NCBI RefSeq assembly: GCF_003063375.1
Contig: NZ_NERY01000003.1
Span: forward strand, 62,001 to 126,000
Source: Limnohabitans sp. MMS-10A-178
Lineage (GTDB): Bacteria > Pseudomonadota > Gammaproteobacteria > Burkholderiales > Burkholderiaceae_C
Reading direction: 5' to 3'
Length of the DNA stretch: 64,000 bases
This document shows positions 25,386 to 34,028 of this stretch, in pieces. Below the pieces are notes generated by a model. It was not told where the DNA came from. It was given only the letters and a program-made list of their open reading frames with translations, and did no database searches. Numbering within the stretch: the stretch's first letter is position 1; each line of letters begins with the position of its first letter. The translations under genes were made by a program, and so were the position numbers.

Positions 25386-25770
25386 CCGAGCAGGAAAGCA
25401 ACCAGCTCCTCCGGCTCACCCGCAATGAATTGATCAGCGAGACGAGGCTTCGCATTTTCCAAGTCCTTTTGCACCAAGCTTTGTTTGAGGCAGGCGCAGA
25501 AGACGTGCAGCTGCTAGAGCAAGTGCGCGAGCGAGTGCGAGTGAGGGTGGCTAGCGGCGAAGCTGCACGCTACGAGATCATCAAAGCCGATGCTGAAATC
25601 ATCACAGCACGTGAACGCTTGCAAACCGCTCAACTGATGGTGGAGCAAAACAAAATTCAGCTCAACCAATTGGCTGCAGGGCAGCTGCCGGCCAAATTGG
25701 CGATGGGCTGGTTTGGGTGGTTAACATTGAGAGCATGCACCGCATTCGAGATCAGCAAGTCATTCAATGA
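25385..25770 (+). pseudogene. CzcC/TolC-family outer-membrane efflux protein remnant
   Basis: The frame from 25385 to about 25700 encodes an internal part of a CzcC-like outer-membrane channel: an alpha-helical stretch with RVRVRVASGEAARYEIIKAD and AQLMVEQNKIQLNQLAAGQLP, typical of the region preceding the second coiled-coil repeat. There is no N-terminal signal or barrel, because the sequence begins exactly at the right edge of repeat copy E. After about 25700 the homology ends; another frame (DGLVWVVNIESMHRI) runs to a TGA at 25768-25770, suggesting a second junction or frameshift. A TTG start at 25430 makes a 117-codon ORF, but I regard the region as a decayed fragment. Confidence 0.7.
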
Positions 25771-25772
25771 GG

Positions 25773-26369
25773 TTATTCACTGAATTGGGTCACAGCCTCT
25801 AAACGTTTCAAGGGATCGAGCTCGCCCAACAGTTGCAGTTTGATGGCCGGGCTGAGGGGCATGGCTTCGGCGTAGCGGTTGGCCACCCAGCCGCACTGAT
25901 CCAATTGGTAGGGCGGGAAGATGGGCAGTCTGTCGATCACGCCTTGTTGCTGCGCTTTTGCAATCACTTTGCCAAGCCGGTCGGCAAAGCTTTGCAGGGC
26001 TGAAGGTACTTCCACTTCTTCATCTTGCGCCAAGTAGCTCACACTGCCTTGCCACACGCCAAAGGGGCCTGCTTGCACATCGTGCAATTCAAACCTCAAA
26101 CCACCTTGGCACACGATGCGAAAAAAATTGGGCTGAACTTGCTCCATCTCTCTGATGTGCGCCAAGCAACCCAATGAGTGCAGCGCTGGCACTTCGCCAG
26201 GCACTTGCACTTCACTGCCTTGTTTTATCCAAGCGATGCCAAAAGGCAATTGCTGTTGATGGCACCGCTTGATCAGGTCGAGGTAGCGCACTTCAAAAAT
26301 TTGAAGCGGCAACATCCCATCGGGAAATACGCCCTGAGAAAGGGGGAAGAGGGGGATGGTATGTTGCAC
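25773..26369 (-). CDS. Stand-alone Lon substrate-binding (LAN) domain protein
   Basis: 198 residues, consisting only of the PUA-like N-terminal domain of Lon: IPLFPLSQGVFPDGMLPLQIFEVRY at the start, then FGIAWIKQGSEV and LGCLAHIREMEQ. No ATPase or protease domain follows. Such stand-alone proteins are common in proteobacteria; the role is not established, perhaps substrate handling. It overlaps nothing and starts two bases after the downstream end of the TTT receptor gene, with which it probably shares a transcript. Confidence 0.82.
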   Translation of the reverse strand: MQHTIPLFPLSQGVFPDGMLPLQIFEVRYLDLIKRCHQQQLPFGIAWIKQGSEVQVPGEVPALHSLGCLAHIREMEQVQPNFFRIVCQGGLRFELHDVQAGPFGVWQGSVSYLAQDEEVEVPSALQSFADRLGKVIAKAQQQGVIDRLPIFPPYQLDQCGWVANRYAEAMPLSPAIKLQLLGELDPLKRLEAVTQFSE

Positions 26370-26371
26370 CG

Positions 26372-27334
26372 TTAATTCATTTTGATGTTGGCTTGCTTGA
26401 TGAGCCTGCCAAAGCGCTCAAATTCTTGGCGGTTGAATCGGCTGAACTCTTCGGGGCTGATGTTGCCGGGCTCACCGCCTAGGCCTTTGAGCCTGGCTTG
26501 CACATCGGGCAGTTTGATGATGCGTGCCAGCTCGGTTTGCAACCTGGCCACCACATCGGGGGGTGTGCCAGCGGTTACAAAAACGCCATACCAGGTGCTC
26601 ATTTCAAATCCTGAAACGCCGGCTTCGGCCAGGGTAGGCACGTTGGGCAACTCGGCTGAACGCTGCGGTGTGGTAACCGCCAATGGCTTGAACTTGCCAG
26701 CTTTAATTTGACCCATGGCAGAGGAGGTGGTGTCAAACATGATTTGTACATTGCCAGCAATGATGTCTAGGTGAGCTTGGGCGCTGCCTTTGTAGGGCAC
26801 GTGCACGCTTTTGACGCCTGCGGCAATGTCAAAGCCTTCACCTGCAATGTGCTGCGTGCTGCCCACACCAGAAGACGCGTATTTGAAATCTTCTGGCTTG
26901 GCTTTCATGAGCGCAACCAACTCCTTGACGTTGTTGGCGGGCACGTTGCTACCCACCACCAGCACATTGGGCACAGTGACCACCAAGCCAATGGGCGTTA
27001 AGTCTTTGATGGGATCGAAAGCCAATTTGATCAGGTGCGGTGCAATGGCTTGACCCGTGTTGGTGGCCACCAGCAGGGTGTGGCCATCGGGGGCGGCTTT
27101 GGCGGTCAGGTCGGCTGCAATGGTGTTGGATGCGCCTGGCTTGTTTTCAACAATGAAGTTGCCCTTGAGTGACTCGGTCATTTTTTCGGCCAACATGCGC
27201 GCAATGATGTCGGTGCCGCCGCCAGCCCCCGCGCCCACCATGAGTTTGACGGGTTTGGTGGGATAGGCAGTTTGGGCTTGGGCACTGACAGCCAACAAAA
27301 TGGCAGACGTTAAGACGGCTAGAACTTTTTTCAT
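26372..27334 (-). CDS. Bug/TctC-family tripartite tricarboxylate transporter receptor
   Basis: 320 residues. A signal peptide (MKKVLAVLTSAILLAVSAQAQ) precedes the Bug fold: YPTKPVKLMVGAGAGGGTDIIARMLAEKM, KPGASNTIAA and VPYKGSAQAHLDIIAGNVQIMFD. These periplasmic receptors bind small carboxylates, and many genomes contain far more of them than TctAB permeases; no permease is adjacent here. The ATG has a good GGAG site. Located 34 bases downstream of the PdxA-family gene on the same strand, so they probably act on the same compound. Confidence 0.87.
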   Translation of the reverse strand: MKKVLAVLTSAILLAVSAQAQTAYPTKPVKLMVGAGAGGGTDIIARMLAEKMTESLKGNFIVENKPGASNTIAADLTAKAAPDGHTLLVATNTGQAIAPHLIKLAFDPIKDLTPIGLVVTVPNVLVVGSNVPANNVKELVALMKAKPEDFKYASSGVGSTQHIAGEGFDIAAGVKSVHVPYKGSAQAHLDIIAGNVQIMFDTTSSAMGQIKAGKFKPLAVTTPQRSAELPNVPTLAEAGVSGFEMSTWYGVFVTAGTPPDVVARLQTELARIIKLPDVQARLKGLGGEPGNISPEEFSRFNRQEFERFGRLIKQANIKMN

Positions 27335-27368
27335 GGGGTCTCCTCCTTAGTATCAATGTTGAGTATGT

Positions 27369-28316
27369 TTAAGCGATTTGTTGTTGGTGGTGTTGTCCCA
27401 TTCGGCAGGCCAAATCGAAGGCGTTTAGCATGGCTTGCGGGTTGGCCACGTTTTGGCCTGCAATGTCGTAGGCGGTGCCATGTGCGGGCGTGGTGATTGG
27501 CATGGGCAAGCCGCCATGCACCGTGACACCTTTTTCAAAGCCCATGAGCTTCATGGCAATTTGGCCTTGGTCGTGGTACATGGTGACCACGCCGTCGTAG
27601 CCGCCTTCTTTGCGAATGGCGCGCACAAAGGCTGTGTCGGCAGGGAAGGGGCCGTCGGCGGGGATGCCTGCCTTTTGCGCCATCTGTACACCTGGCGCAA
27701 TGATTTTGATTTCTTCATCGCCATAGTTGCCGTTGTCGCCGTTGTGGGGGTTCAGGCCACAAACAGCCAGACGAGGCTGAGACTTGCCAGAGGCCTTCAG
27801 GGCCTTGGCAATCATTTCAATGGAGTCAAACACTTTTTGGCTGCTGAGCAACTGGCTCACTTCTTTCAGTGCCACATGGGACGTGACGCGGGAAGTCCAG
27901 AGGTCTTGCAGCACATTGAGTTCGCCGCACACGCCCTTGTAATTTAAAAATTCTGCAAACCAGCGCAGCTCGTCTTCTTGGTGCATGCCGCCCAAGCGCA
28001 AAGCGCTTTTGTTGAGCGGTGCAAAACAAAAGGCGTGGGCTTTGCCATCGCGAACCAGAGAAACGCCTTCGGCCAATGCGGCAATCATGTAGGCGCCGTT
28101 GTTGGCGTCATAGGTGGCTCTGGGAAAGGCAGGGGCATTGAAGCCAGACCATTGGTGCCAGCTTACGTTGGGAGCAGCTTGCACACTGTCTTTTTGGCCA
28201 ATCAAAATGATCTTGGCAGCTTGTTGGGCAGTGCTGTGATTTAGGAGCTTTTGAACCAGCTCGGGGCCGATGCCGGCAGGGTCGCCTGTAAAAAGCGCGA
28301 TGGTGGGTTGGGTCAT
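27369..28316 (-). CDS. PdxA-family 4-phospho-hydroxy-acid dehydrogenase (PdxA2-like)
   Basis: 315 residues. Motifs of the metal- and NAD-dependent family are intact: TGDPAGIGPEL, TSHVALKEV, GLNPHNGDNGNYGDEE, GPFPADTAF, MYHDQGQIAMK and PITTPAHGTAYDIAG. The biosynthetic PdxA makes the pyridoxal phosphate precursor; paralogues (PdxA2) act in threonate/erythronate or related catabolism. Lack of the usual surA/ksgA neighbours and linkage to a TTT receptor favour the catabolic paralogue, but this is inference from context. Divergent from the DMT transporter; a perfect palindrome lies in between. Confidence 0.78.
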   Translation of the reverse strand: MTQPTIALFTGDPAGIGPELVQKLLNHSTAQQAAKIILIGQKDSVQAAPNVSWHQWSGFNAPAFPRATYDANNGAYMIAALAEGVSLVRDGKAHAFCFAPLNKSALRLGGMHQEDELRWFAEFLNYKGVCGELNVLQDLWTSRVTSHVALKEVSQLLSSQKVFDSIEMIAKALKASGKSQPRLAVCGLNPHNGDNGNYGDEEIKIIAPGVQMAQKAGIPADGPFPADTAFVRAIRKEGGYDGVVTMYHDQGQIAMKLMGFEKGVTVHGGLPMPITTPAHGTAYDIAGQNVANPQAMLNAFDLACRMGQHHQQQIA

Positions 28317-28352
28317 TTGAGTCTTTGAAATGGGTACGTCATCCGTAACGAC

Positions 28353-28372
28353 AGATTCAGTATAGTGAATCT
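28353..28372. promoter_or_regulatory. Palindromic operator-like site between pdxA-like gene and DMT exporter
   Basis: AGATTCA and TGAATCT form a perfect 7-bp inverted repeat with a six-base spacer (GTATAG). It lies 36 bases upstream of the pdxA-like ATG and 92 upstream of the divergent transporter. Size and symmetry fit a dimeric repressor or activator site; no regulator gene is adjacent. Confidence 0.5.
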
Positions 28373-28463
28373 CGTAGAATCAATCACATTGGTTCTTACC
28401 CTCAGTGACACACAAAACCCAATGAAAACTCCCTCTTTTGGGTTGTGAAATAAGTTTCTCTTC

Positions 28464-29339
28464 ATGTCACAACTTTTAAGCGACACCGCACGCAACCGTC
28501 AGATAGGCATTGCCCTTGTGACGGCAATGACCCTGATGTTTGCGGTGCTAGATACCAGTGCCAAGTGGCTGGTCCAAACCGTCCCAGTATTGCAGGTGGT
28601 TTGGTTGCGTTTTTTGTTTCACACCATTTTGACCACTGCTATTTTCATGCCCTCGATGGGGCCTGAATTGTTCAAAATTAAAAATCCACGATTGCAATTG
28701 CTTCGCGGTGTCATGCTCGCGCTCATGACGGGGCTTAACTTTTTTGCCTTGCAATTTCTACAGTTAGCAGAAACAGCTGCAGTTCAGTTCTCCGTGCCAA
28801 TCCTCATTGCACTCATTTCTGCATGGCTATTGGGTGAAAAACTCGATGCCAAACGCTGGGTTGCCATTTGTGTTGGTTTTGCGGGTGTGCTCATCATCAT
28901 TCGACCTGGGAGTCAGAGTTTTCATCCCGCAATTTTTCTCAGCATTGGCAATGCGTTTTTGTATGCTGCTTTTAATTTAATGACGCGCAAATTGGCTAGC
29001 AGCGATCATCCTATTTCGACGCAGTTGGCGTCAGCAGCGGTCCCTACTGTTTTGCTAATGCCATTTGCCTTGTGGCAATGGCAAGCCCCCGACGGTTGGG
29101 TGGTTTGGGCCGTCATTGTTTTAACAGGATTGACCGGTGGCCTGGGGCATGCAGCTTCGGCCCTTGCACATCGATATGCCACCGCTGCGGTGTTGGGTCC
29201 TTTTTTGTACCAGCAAATTATTTACATGAGCGTAGGGGGTTGGCTCATATTTGGTCAAATTCCCGACTTTGCCGTGGTGGTAGGTGCCAGCGTGGTGGTT
29301 CTCAGCGGCTTGTACTTGCTTTGGAGCGAGCTGACTTAA
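28464..29339 (+). CDS. DMT-superfamily (EamA) transporter
   Basis: 291 residues, about ten membrane segments in two EamA repeats: the first begins ALVTAMTLMFAVLDTSAKW and the second FLSIGNAFLYAAFNLMTRKL. LLRGVMLALMTGLNFFALQFL and WLLGEKLDAKRWVAICVGFAGVLIIIRPG are the family markers. It is probably an exporter of a small metabolite in the inner membrane; the substrate is unknown. The 3' end overlaps the SOUL gene tail-to-tail by four bases. Confidence 0.88.
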   Translation: MSQLLSDTARNRQIGIALVTAMTLMFAVLDTSAKWLVQTVPVLQVVWLRFLFHTILTTAIFMPSMGPELFKIKNPRLQLLRGVMLALMTGLNFFALQFLQLAETAAVQFSVPILIALISAWLLGEKLDAKRWVAICVGFAGVLIIIRPGSQSFHPAIFLSIGNAFLYAAFNLMTRKLASSDHPISTQLASAAVPTVLLMPFALWQWQAPDGWVVWAVIVLTGLTGGLGHAASALAHRYATAAVLGPFLYQQIIYMSVGGWLIFGQIPDFAVVVGASVVVLSGLYLLWSELT

Positions 29340-30016
29340 TTGAATGATTTGACCTCTTCAATTTCAATCATGATTTCGTTACGGCGAAACATGGGCAAGG
29401 TCCAAGGCGGGTCGTAGCGTGAAAGCTGAGGGCTGCTCAATGCCTTCAAATTCTTTTCGCGAACCCATGCTACAAGCTCATCTGTTTTGGCTTGCACTTG
29501 CGTCTTTGTATTAAATCCGGTGTAGTTGTAAAGCGCAAAATACTTGCCCGGAATTTCTCTCAATTTGACATCGGCATTTTTGGGTTGTGGAATGTTGGCC
29601 ATGGTGTACTTAGAGGGCATGACAAAATGGATTCGCCATTTGTTGCTGCCCGCCATGTTGCTGTCTGTAGTGTTGTTGGCAGCGCCCATGGTGACGGGTG
29701 CCGTCATTGCAATCTTTTCTGACTTTTCTAATTGTGGCTCTTGCGTCACGGGCGCAGTCATGGCTATTTTGGCGGAGCCACCTGTTTGAGCAGACTGGTT
29801 GTTGCCAAAAATAAAGTCGGCAATTTTTCGAAAGCCTCGGGTAGAGGCCTCATCCATGTCGCCGTCCACCACGGTTTCGGCCACCAGCATGGGGGCGTAC
29901 TGGCGAACTTCAAATGAGCCCGACTTGAAGATTGACGTAAATCGGGGTTCTTCAATGGCCATGGCGGATTGACTCCAGAAAATGAAGAACAAAGCTAATA
30001 GAAAACGTGTTTTCAT
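29336..30016 (-). CDS. Exported SOUL-family heme-binding protein
   Basis: 226 residues. A signal peptide (FLLALFFIFWSQSAMA) is followed by the SOUL fold: EEPRFTSIFKSGSFEVRQYAPMLVAET, GFRKIADFIFGNN, two copies of KIAMTAPVT separated by about 20 residues, and FVMPSKYTMANIPQP. The family binds heme or hydrophobic ligands; the bacterial role is unknown. The duplicated KIAMTAPVT strand is normal for the family. Upstream lies half a palindromic repeat (copy F). Confidence 0.85.
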   Translation of the reverse strand: MKTRFLLALFFIFWSQSAMAIEEPRFTSIFKSGSFEVRQYAPMLVAETVVDGDMDEASTRGFRKIADFIFGNNQSAQTGGSAKIAMTAPVTQEPQLEKSEKIAMTAPVTMGAANNTTDSNMAGSNKWRIHFVMPSKYTMANIPQPKNADVKLREIPGKYFALYNYTGFNTKTQVQAKTDELVAWVREKNLKALSSPQLSRYDPPWTLPMFRRNEIMIEIEEVKSFN

Positions 30017-30039
30017 AAGTAAACCTTAACAGCGCTGGA

Positions 30040-30066
30040 AAATTAATGTTGATCTGACCCCAATTA
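30040..30066. repeat. Palindromic repeat, copy F (single right arm only)
   Basis: A 27-base segment matching one arm (AATTAATGTTGATCTGACCC and flanks) without its partner or loop: a solo half-element. It lies 28 bases from the stop of the aminoacylase gene and 23 bases upstream of the SOUL start. Confidence 0.85.
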
Positions 30067-30094
30067 AGAGGACAAGTGTGCGTGGAGTTTGATC

Positions 30095-31780
30095 TCAGTT
30101 AAATTCTGTGATGAGTTGGCCGGCCAGGGAGGTGTTTTCTCGCATGCCGTTTTGATCGGCGGTGAGGTGGCCGTTGACCCAGACACCATGCACGCCAATG
30201 GAATCGGTGTGCAGGCGGGGGGCGCCCAAGGGCAAATCGAAGACGCGTTTTTTGGGGCCACGTCCCACGGTTTGGGGGTCGAACAAGAGCAGGTCGGCGG
30301 CGTAGCCTTGGCGCAAAAGGCCTCTGTTTTTCAAACCCAAAATTTCGGCAGGTTGCGCAGTGAGTTGGTGCACGGCCTGGGCCATGCTCATGGCGCCCAT
30401 TTCTCTGGACCAGTAGCCGAGCAGATGCAAACCAAAACCTGCGTCATTGAAAAATGTGAGGTGGGCGCCTGCGTCACTCAGGGACACCAAGCTGTGTGGG
30501 TGATTTAGCAACTTGGCTACTGCTTCGGTTTCGCTGTTGAGCAGCATGGCTGTGAACACGGTGCGCAAATCTTCATCTAAGGCCAAGTCGAGCGCAAAGT
30601 CGAGGGGATCTATGCCTTTTTGCAAGGCCAAGCTGGCCACGCTTTGTTGTTCAAAGTGCTGGTTTTCGGGTTTGAAGGTTTCCACCACATGGACCTTTTC
30701 CCATTCGTTGTTGAACAAGCGAAAGGACGCAGTTTGCAACAGCTCGTTTTTGACTTTGGCTCTAAATTCAGTGCTGGCCAAACAAGCTTTCAGGGCGTCG
30801 TGTGGCAAACCCAATGCAGGCTTCCAGTTGACAAGGCCCTCTACTGGATAAGCCGATGCAAATGTAAAGTCCATGCTCAAGGGGCAGCACGACACTTGGC
30901 CTTTGAGCTTGCGGCCGCGTTCGTTGGCTTCGCTAATGGCTTTCAAATCATTGAACACCCCTTGCGGGTTGGTTGAATTGTGAAGCAGGGCAGCCACCAT
31001 CACAGGTCGATTGCTGGCCGCCGCCAAGGACTCTAAAAATGCAACAGGCATTTGGCCACCTTTGGTCACCATGTAAACGCCGCCTCCTTGGCTGCTCATG
31101 GCCATAGTGAGTTGCATCATTTCTTCGTCTGAGGCCAAGCGCGAGGGCATGGGAAAACCGCCTTCACCGTTGTGAGCAGGGCTGGTGCTGGTGGCAAAGC
31201 CAATGGCACCTGCCGCCATGGCATCGCGCACCAAGGCGGCCATTTCTTCAATTTCAGCGGCAGTGGCCTCGCGTTTGTTGGCATCGTCGCCCATGACCCA
31301 GGTGCGCACCGACGAGTGCCCAATGTAGGCCGCCACATTGATGGCGCATTGCTTGCGTTTGAGCATGGACAAATATTCGGGGAAGGTTTCAAAATCCCAG
31401 TCTATGCCGTGTTGCAAAACTTGCAGCGACATACCCTCCACCTGCGTCAAGTTGCGCATGGTGAGTTCGCGATCTTTGGGGCGGCAAGGCGCAATGGTGA
31501 AGCCGCAGTTGCCAATGACGGCAGTGGTCACACCCAAGGCTGGGGAGGGCCTAACGTGCGAGTCCCAAGTAATTTGAGCATCAAAGTGCGTGTGAGAATC
31601 GATGATGCCAGGCATGAGTGCAAGCCCCGTTGCATCGACCACATGCTGGGCGGTGTATGCCAAGCTTTTGCCAATGGCCAAAATGCTGCCTTGGTGAATC
31701 GCAAGGTCTAGCTGCTCGGGCGCCGCGCCTGAGCCATCAAACACCAGGGCATTCTGAATGAGCGTATCAATTTGAGTCAT
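30095..31780 (-). CDS. N-acyl-D-amino-acid deacylase-family amidohydrolase
   Basis: 561 residues of the D-aminoacylase branch of the amidohydrolases. H63 and H65 in DSHTHFD are the first metal ligands, Cys92 in GNCGFT is the bridging-type ligand characteristic of D-aminoacylase, and SLSDAGAHLTFF near residue 455 carries the catalytic Asp. The enzyme removes acyl groups from N-acyl-D-amino acids, or a related amide; the exact substrate is unknown. No signal peptide. Its 3' end faces repeat copy F, its 5' end is divergent from phaR. Confidence 0.82.
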   Translation of the reverse strand: MTQIDTLIQNALVFDGSGAAPEQLDLAIHQGSILAIGKSLAYTAQHVVDATGLALMPGIIDSHTHFDAQITWDSHVRPSPALGVTTAVIGNCGFTIAPCRPKDRELTMRNLTQVEGMSLQVLQHGIDWDFETFPEYLSMLKRKQCAINVAAYIGHSSVRTWVMGDDANKREATAAEIEEMAALVRDAMAAGAIGFATSTSPAHNGEGGFPMPSRLASDEEMMQLTMAMSSQGGGVYMVTKGGQMPVAFLESLAAASNRPVMVAALLHNSTNPQGVFNDLKAISEANERGRKLKGQVSCCPLSMDFTFASAYPVEGLVNWKPALGLPHDALKACLASTEFRAKVKNELLQTASFRLFNNEWEKVHVVETFKPENQHFEQQSVASLALQKGIDPLDFALDLALDEDLRTVFTAMLLNSETEAVAKLLNHPHSLVSLSDAGAHLTFFNDAGFGLHLLGYWSREMGAMSMAQAVHQLTAQPAEILGLKNRGLLRQGYAADLLLFDPQTVGRGPKKRVFDLPLGAPRLHTDSIGVHGVWVNGHLTADQNGMRENTSLAGQLITEFN

Positions 31781-31906
31781 GGTTGAGGGTAACTCCCCGT
31801 AGTACAGCGTGAATTGAAAACTTTAGAATCTGTTGCGGTGCAGCATGCTGTGGTCTGTTGCTGCATTGAAGTGAGATCCTTGTTCATCTTTTGAAGAGTC
31901 TAAATC

Positions 31907-32371
31907 ATGGCCAGAAAACCTGCCGCTCCATCGGCTGATGCCGAATCTACTGCTGCTAAGCCGGAGCGGGTGATCAAAAAATACCCTAACCGCAGGCTTT
32001 ACGACACGGCCACCTCCAGTTATGTCACTTTGAGTGAAATCAAGCAATTGGTCATGCAAGGTGAAACCTTTGTGGTGCGCGACGCCAAATCGGGTGAAGA
32101 CCTCACGCGCAGCTTGCTCCTTCAAATCATTTTGGAGGAGGAGTCGTCTGGAGCGCCCATGTTTACCGAGGCGGTTTTGGCCAACATCATTCGGTTTTAT
32201 GGTCATGCCATGCAGGGCCACATGGGGGCTTATTTGGAGAGCAACCTGCAGTCGCTCATGCTCATGCAGTCCAAAATGGGGCACCAGTCGCAAAACATCA
32301 TGAGCCAAATGCAAGAGCAAATGCAGAAGCAAACGGCCCAATTTCTCAGCGCATTTGGCATCAAGCCCTAA
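31907..32371 (+). CDS. phaR: Polyhydroxyalkanoate synthesis repressor PhaR
   Basis: 154 residues. The PHB/PHA accumulation DNA-binding domain is unmistakable: KKYPNRRLYDTATSSYVTLSEIKQLV, followed by RDAKSGEDLTRSLLLQIILEEE. A Gln/Met-rich C-terminal helix (QSQNIMSQMQEQMQKQTAQ) should mediate tetramer or granule contact. PhaR represses phasin genes and is titrated by PHB granules. It is somewhat shorter than Ralstonia PhaR (about 180) in the C-terminal tail. The stop lies inside a 19-bp imperfect direct duplication. Confidence 0.9.
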   Translation: MARKPAAPSADAESTAAKPERVIKKYPNRRLYDTATSSYVTLSEIKQLVMQGETFVVRDAKSGEDLTRSLLLQIILEEESSGAPMFTEAVLANIIRFYGHAMQGHMGAYLESNLQSLMLMQSKMGHQSQNIMSQMQEQMQKQTAQFLSAFGIKP

Positions 32372-32398
32372 ATTTTGCCTCAAGCCCTGAATTTGACC
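32361..32398 (+). repeat. 19-bp tandem duplication over the phaR stop codon
   Basis: 32361-32379 and 32380-32398 match at 16 of 19 positions (shared start TCAAGCCCT). The first copy holds the TAA stop of phaR, so the second is a non-coding relic of the C-terminal codons. Confidence 0.7.
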
Positions 32399-32459
32399 TC
32401 GGACGCGGCCAGTCCAAGAGCACCCGTCAGGCTGACCAAAATACTGGGACAATAGGGGC

Positions 32460-33866
32460 ATGAACGAAATAGCCAGCGCCTCTGAAACCGCCCCATTGGC
32501 AGCCCCCAAAGTGGGATTTGTGAGCTTGGGCTGTCCCAAGGCTCTCACAGACTCCGAGCTCATCCTCACACAGCTCAGTGCGGAGGGCTATCAAACCTCC
32601 AAAACTTTTGAAGGTGCCGATCTGGTCATCGTCAACACCTGCGGCTTCATTGACGATGCCGTGAAGGAAAGTTTGGACACCATCTCTGAAGCCTTGAATG
32701 TCAATGGCAGGGTGATTGTGACCGGCTGTTTGGGTGCCAAAGAATCCGACAGCGGCGGCAACATGGTGCGCGAAATGCACCCCAGTGTGTTGGCCGTCAC
32801 AGGCCCGCATGCCACGCAAGAGGTGATGGACGCGGTGCATGCGCATTTGCCCAAACCGCACGACCCATTTTTAGATTTGGTGCCCAATTCCTTTGGTGAG
32901 GCGGGCCTCAAACTCACCCCCCGCCACTATGCCTATTTGAAAATCAGTGAAGGCTGCAACCACCGCTGTACTTTCTGCATCATCCCCTCCATGCGCGGCG
33001 ATTTGGTGTCACGCCCCATTGGCGATGTGCTCAAAGAAGCGCAGGCTTTGTTTGAAGGCGGCGTGAAAGAGTTGTTGGTTATTAGCCAAGACACTTCGGC
33101 TTATGGCGTGGATATGAAGTACCGCACCGGATTTTGGGAAGGCCGCCCCGTCAAAACGCGCATGCTTGAATTGGTTCAAGCTTTGGGCGAAATGGCGCAA
33201 AAACACGGTGCTTGGGTGCGCCTGCACTATGTTTACCCGTACCCCAGTGTTGACGACATTGTGCCCCTCATGGCCACAGGCTTGGTCTTGCCTTATTTGG
33301 ATGTGCCTTTGCAGCACAGCCACCCCGATGTGCTCAAGCGCATGAAGCGGCCCGCCAGTGGCGAGAAGAATTTAGAGCGCATTCAAAAGTGGCGCGAAAT
33401 GTGTCCTCAGTTGGTTATTCGCAGCACCTTCATTGCAGGCTTTCCTGGCGAAACCGAAGAAGAGTTTGAACACCTGCTCAACTTTGTGCGCGAAGCTCAA
33501 ATTGATCGAGCAGGTTGTTTTGCATACAGCCCTGTCAAAGGTGCTACCGCCAACGAATTGCCCGGCATGCTGCCAGAGGCTTTGAGGGAAGAGCGCCGTT
33601 CGCGCTTTATGGCTGTGGCCGAAGAAGTGTCTATTCAGCGCTTGCAACAACGCATTGGAGCCAGCATGCAGGTCTTGGTGGACTCTGCCATTGCCATGGG
33701 TAAAAAAGGTGGCGTGGGCCGAACGTATGCCGATGCCCCCGAAATTGATGGCGTGGTGAGATTATTGCCGCCAGAGAAAGTTAGCAAGACTTACAAAGCG
33801 GGTGACTTGATTCGGGCGCGCATTGTAGGCGTTGAAGGTCACGACCTCATTGCAGTTCCGGTGTAA
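32460..33866 (+). CDS. rimO: Ribosomal protein S12 methylthiotransferase RimO
   Basis: 468 residues. The N-terminal UPF0004 domain begins [16 protein letters not shown] with cluster-II cysteines. The radical-SAM core has Cys166, Cys170 and Cys173 (CxxxCxxC in [10 protein letters not shown]), and a TRAM domain closes the protein. SLGCPKA and [13 protein letters not shown] distinguish RimO from MiaB. It adds a methylthio group to Asp88/89 of ribosomal protein S12. Monocistronic by appearance; a hairpin follows about 20 bases after the stop. Confidence 0.95.
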   Translation: MNEIASASETAPLAAPKVGFVSLGCPKALTDSELILTQLSAEGYQTSKTFEGADLVIVNTCGFIDDAVKESLDTISEALNVNGRVIVTGCLGAKESDSGGNMVREMHPSVLAVTGPHATQEVMDAVHAHLPKPHDPFLDLVPNSFGEAGLKLTPRHYAYLKISEGCNHRCTFCIIPSMRGDLVSRPIGDVLKEAQALFEGGVKELLVISQDTSAYGVDMKYRTGFWEGRPVKTRMLELVQALGEMAQKHGAWVRLHYVYPYPSVDDIVPLMATGLVLPYLDVPLQHSHPDVLKRMKRPASGEKNLERIQKWREMCPQLVIRSTFIAGFPGETEEEFEHLLNFVREAQIDRAGCFAYSPVKGATANELPGMLPEALREERRSRFMAVAEEVSIQRLQQRIGASMQVLVDSAIAMGKKGGVGRTYADAPEIDGVVRLLPPEKVSKTYKAGDLIRARIVGVEGHDLIAVPV

Positions 33867-33885
33867 GTTGAAAAAAATATTGACG

Positions 33886-33913
33886 AAAAAAAAGCTGCCA
33901 TGTGTGCAGCTTT
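33886..33913 (-). terminator. Terminator shared by rimO and tRNA-Leu
   Basis: AAAGCTGC (33891-33898) pairs with GCAGCTTT (33906-33913). An A-run at 33886-33893 gives a U-tract when read on the minus strand, so it fits best as the tRNA-Leu terminator, while also placing a hairpin after rimO. Confidence 0.75.
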
Positions 33914-33922
33914 GATTAAACT

Positions 33923-34007
<85 letters not shown>

Positions 34008-34028
34008 TCTCAGGACAAGAACAAAGGA

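Noticed and set aside
12468-30066. Palindromic repeats as a CRISPR array or IS ends
   Set aside because: Spacing is thousands of bases and irregular, and no cas or transposase gene lies between any pair.
31823-32569. 248-codon open frame on the minus strand
   Set aside because: Covers phaR and the start of rimO in antisense; both of these are clear genes.
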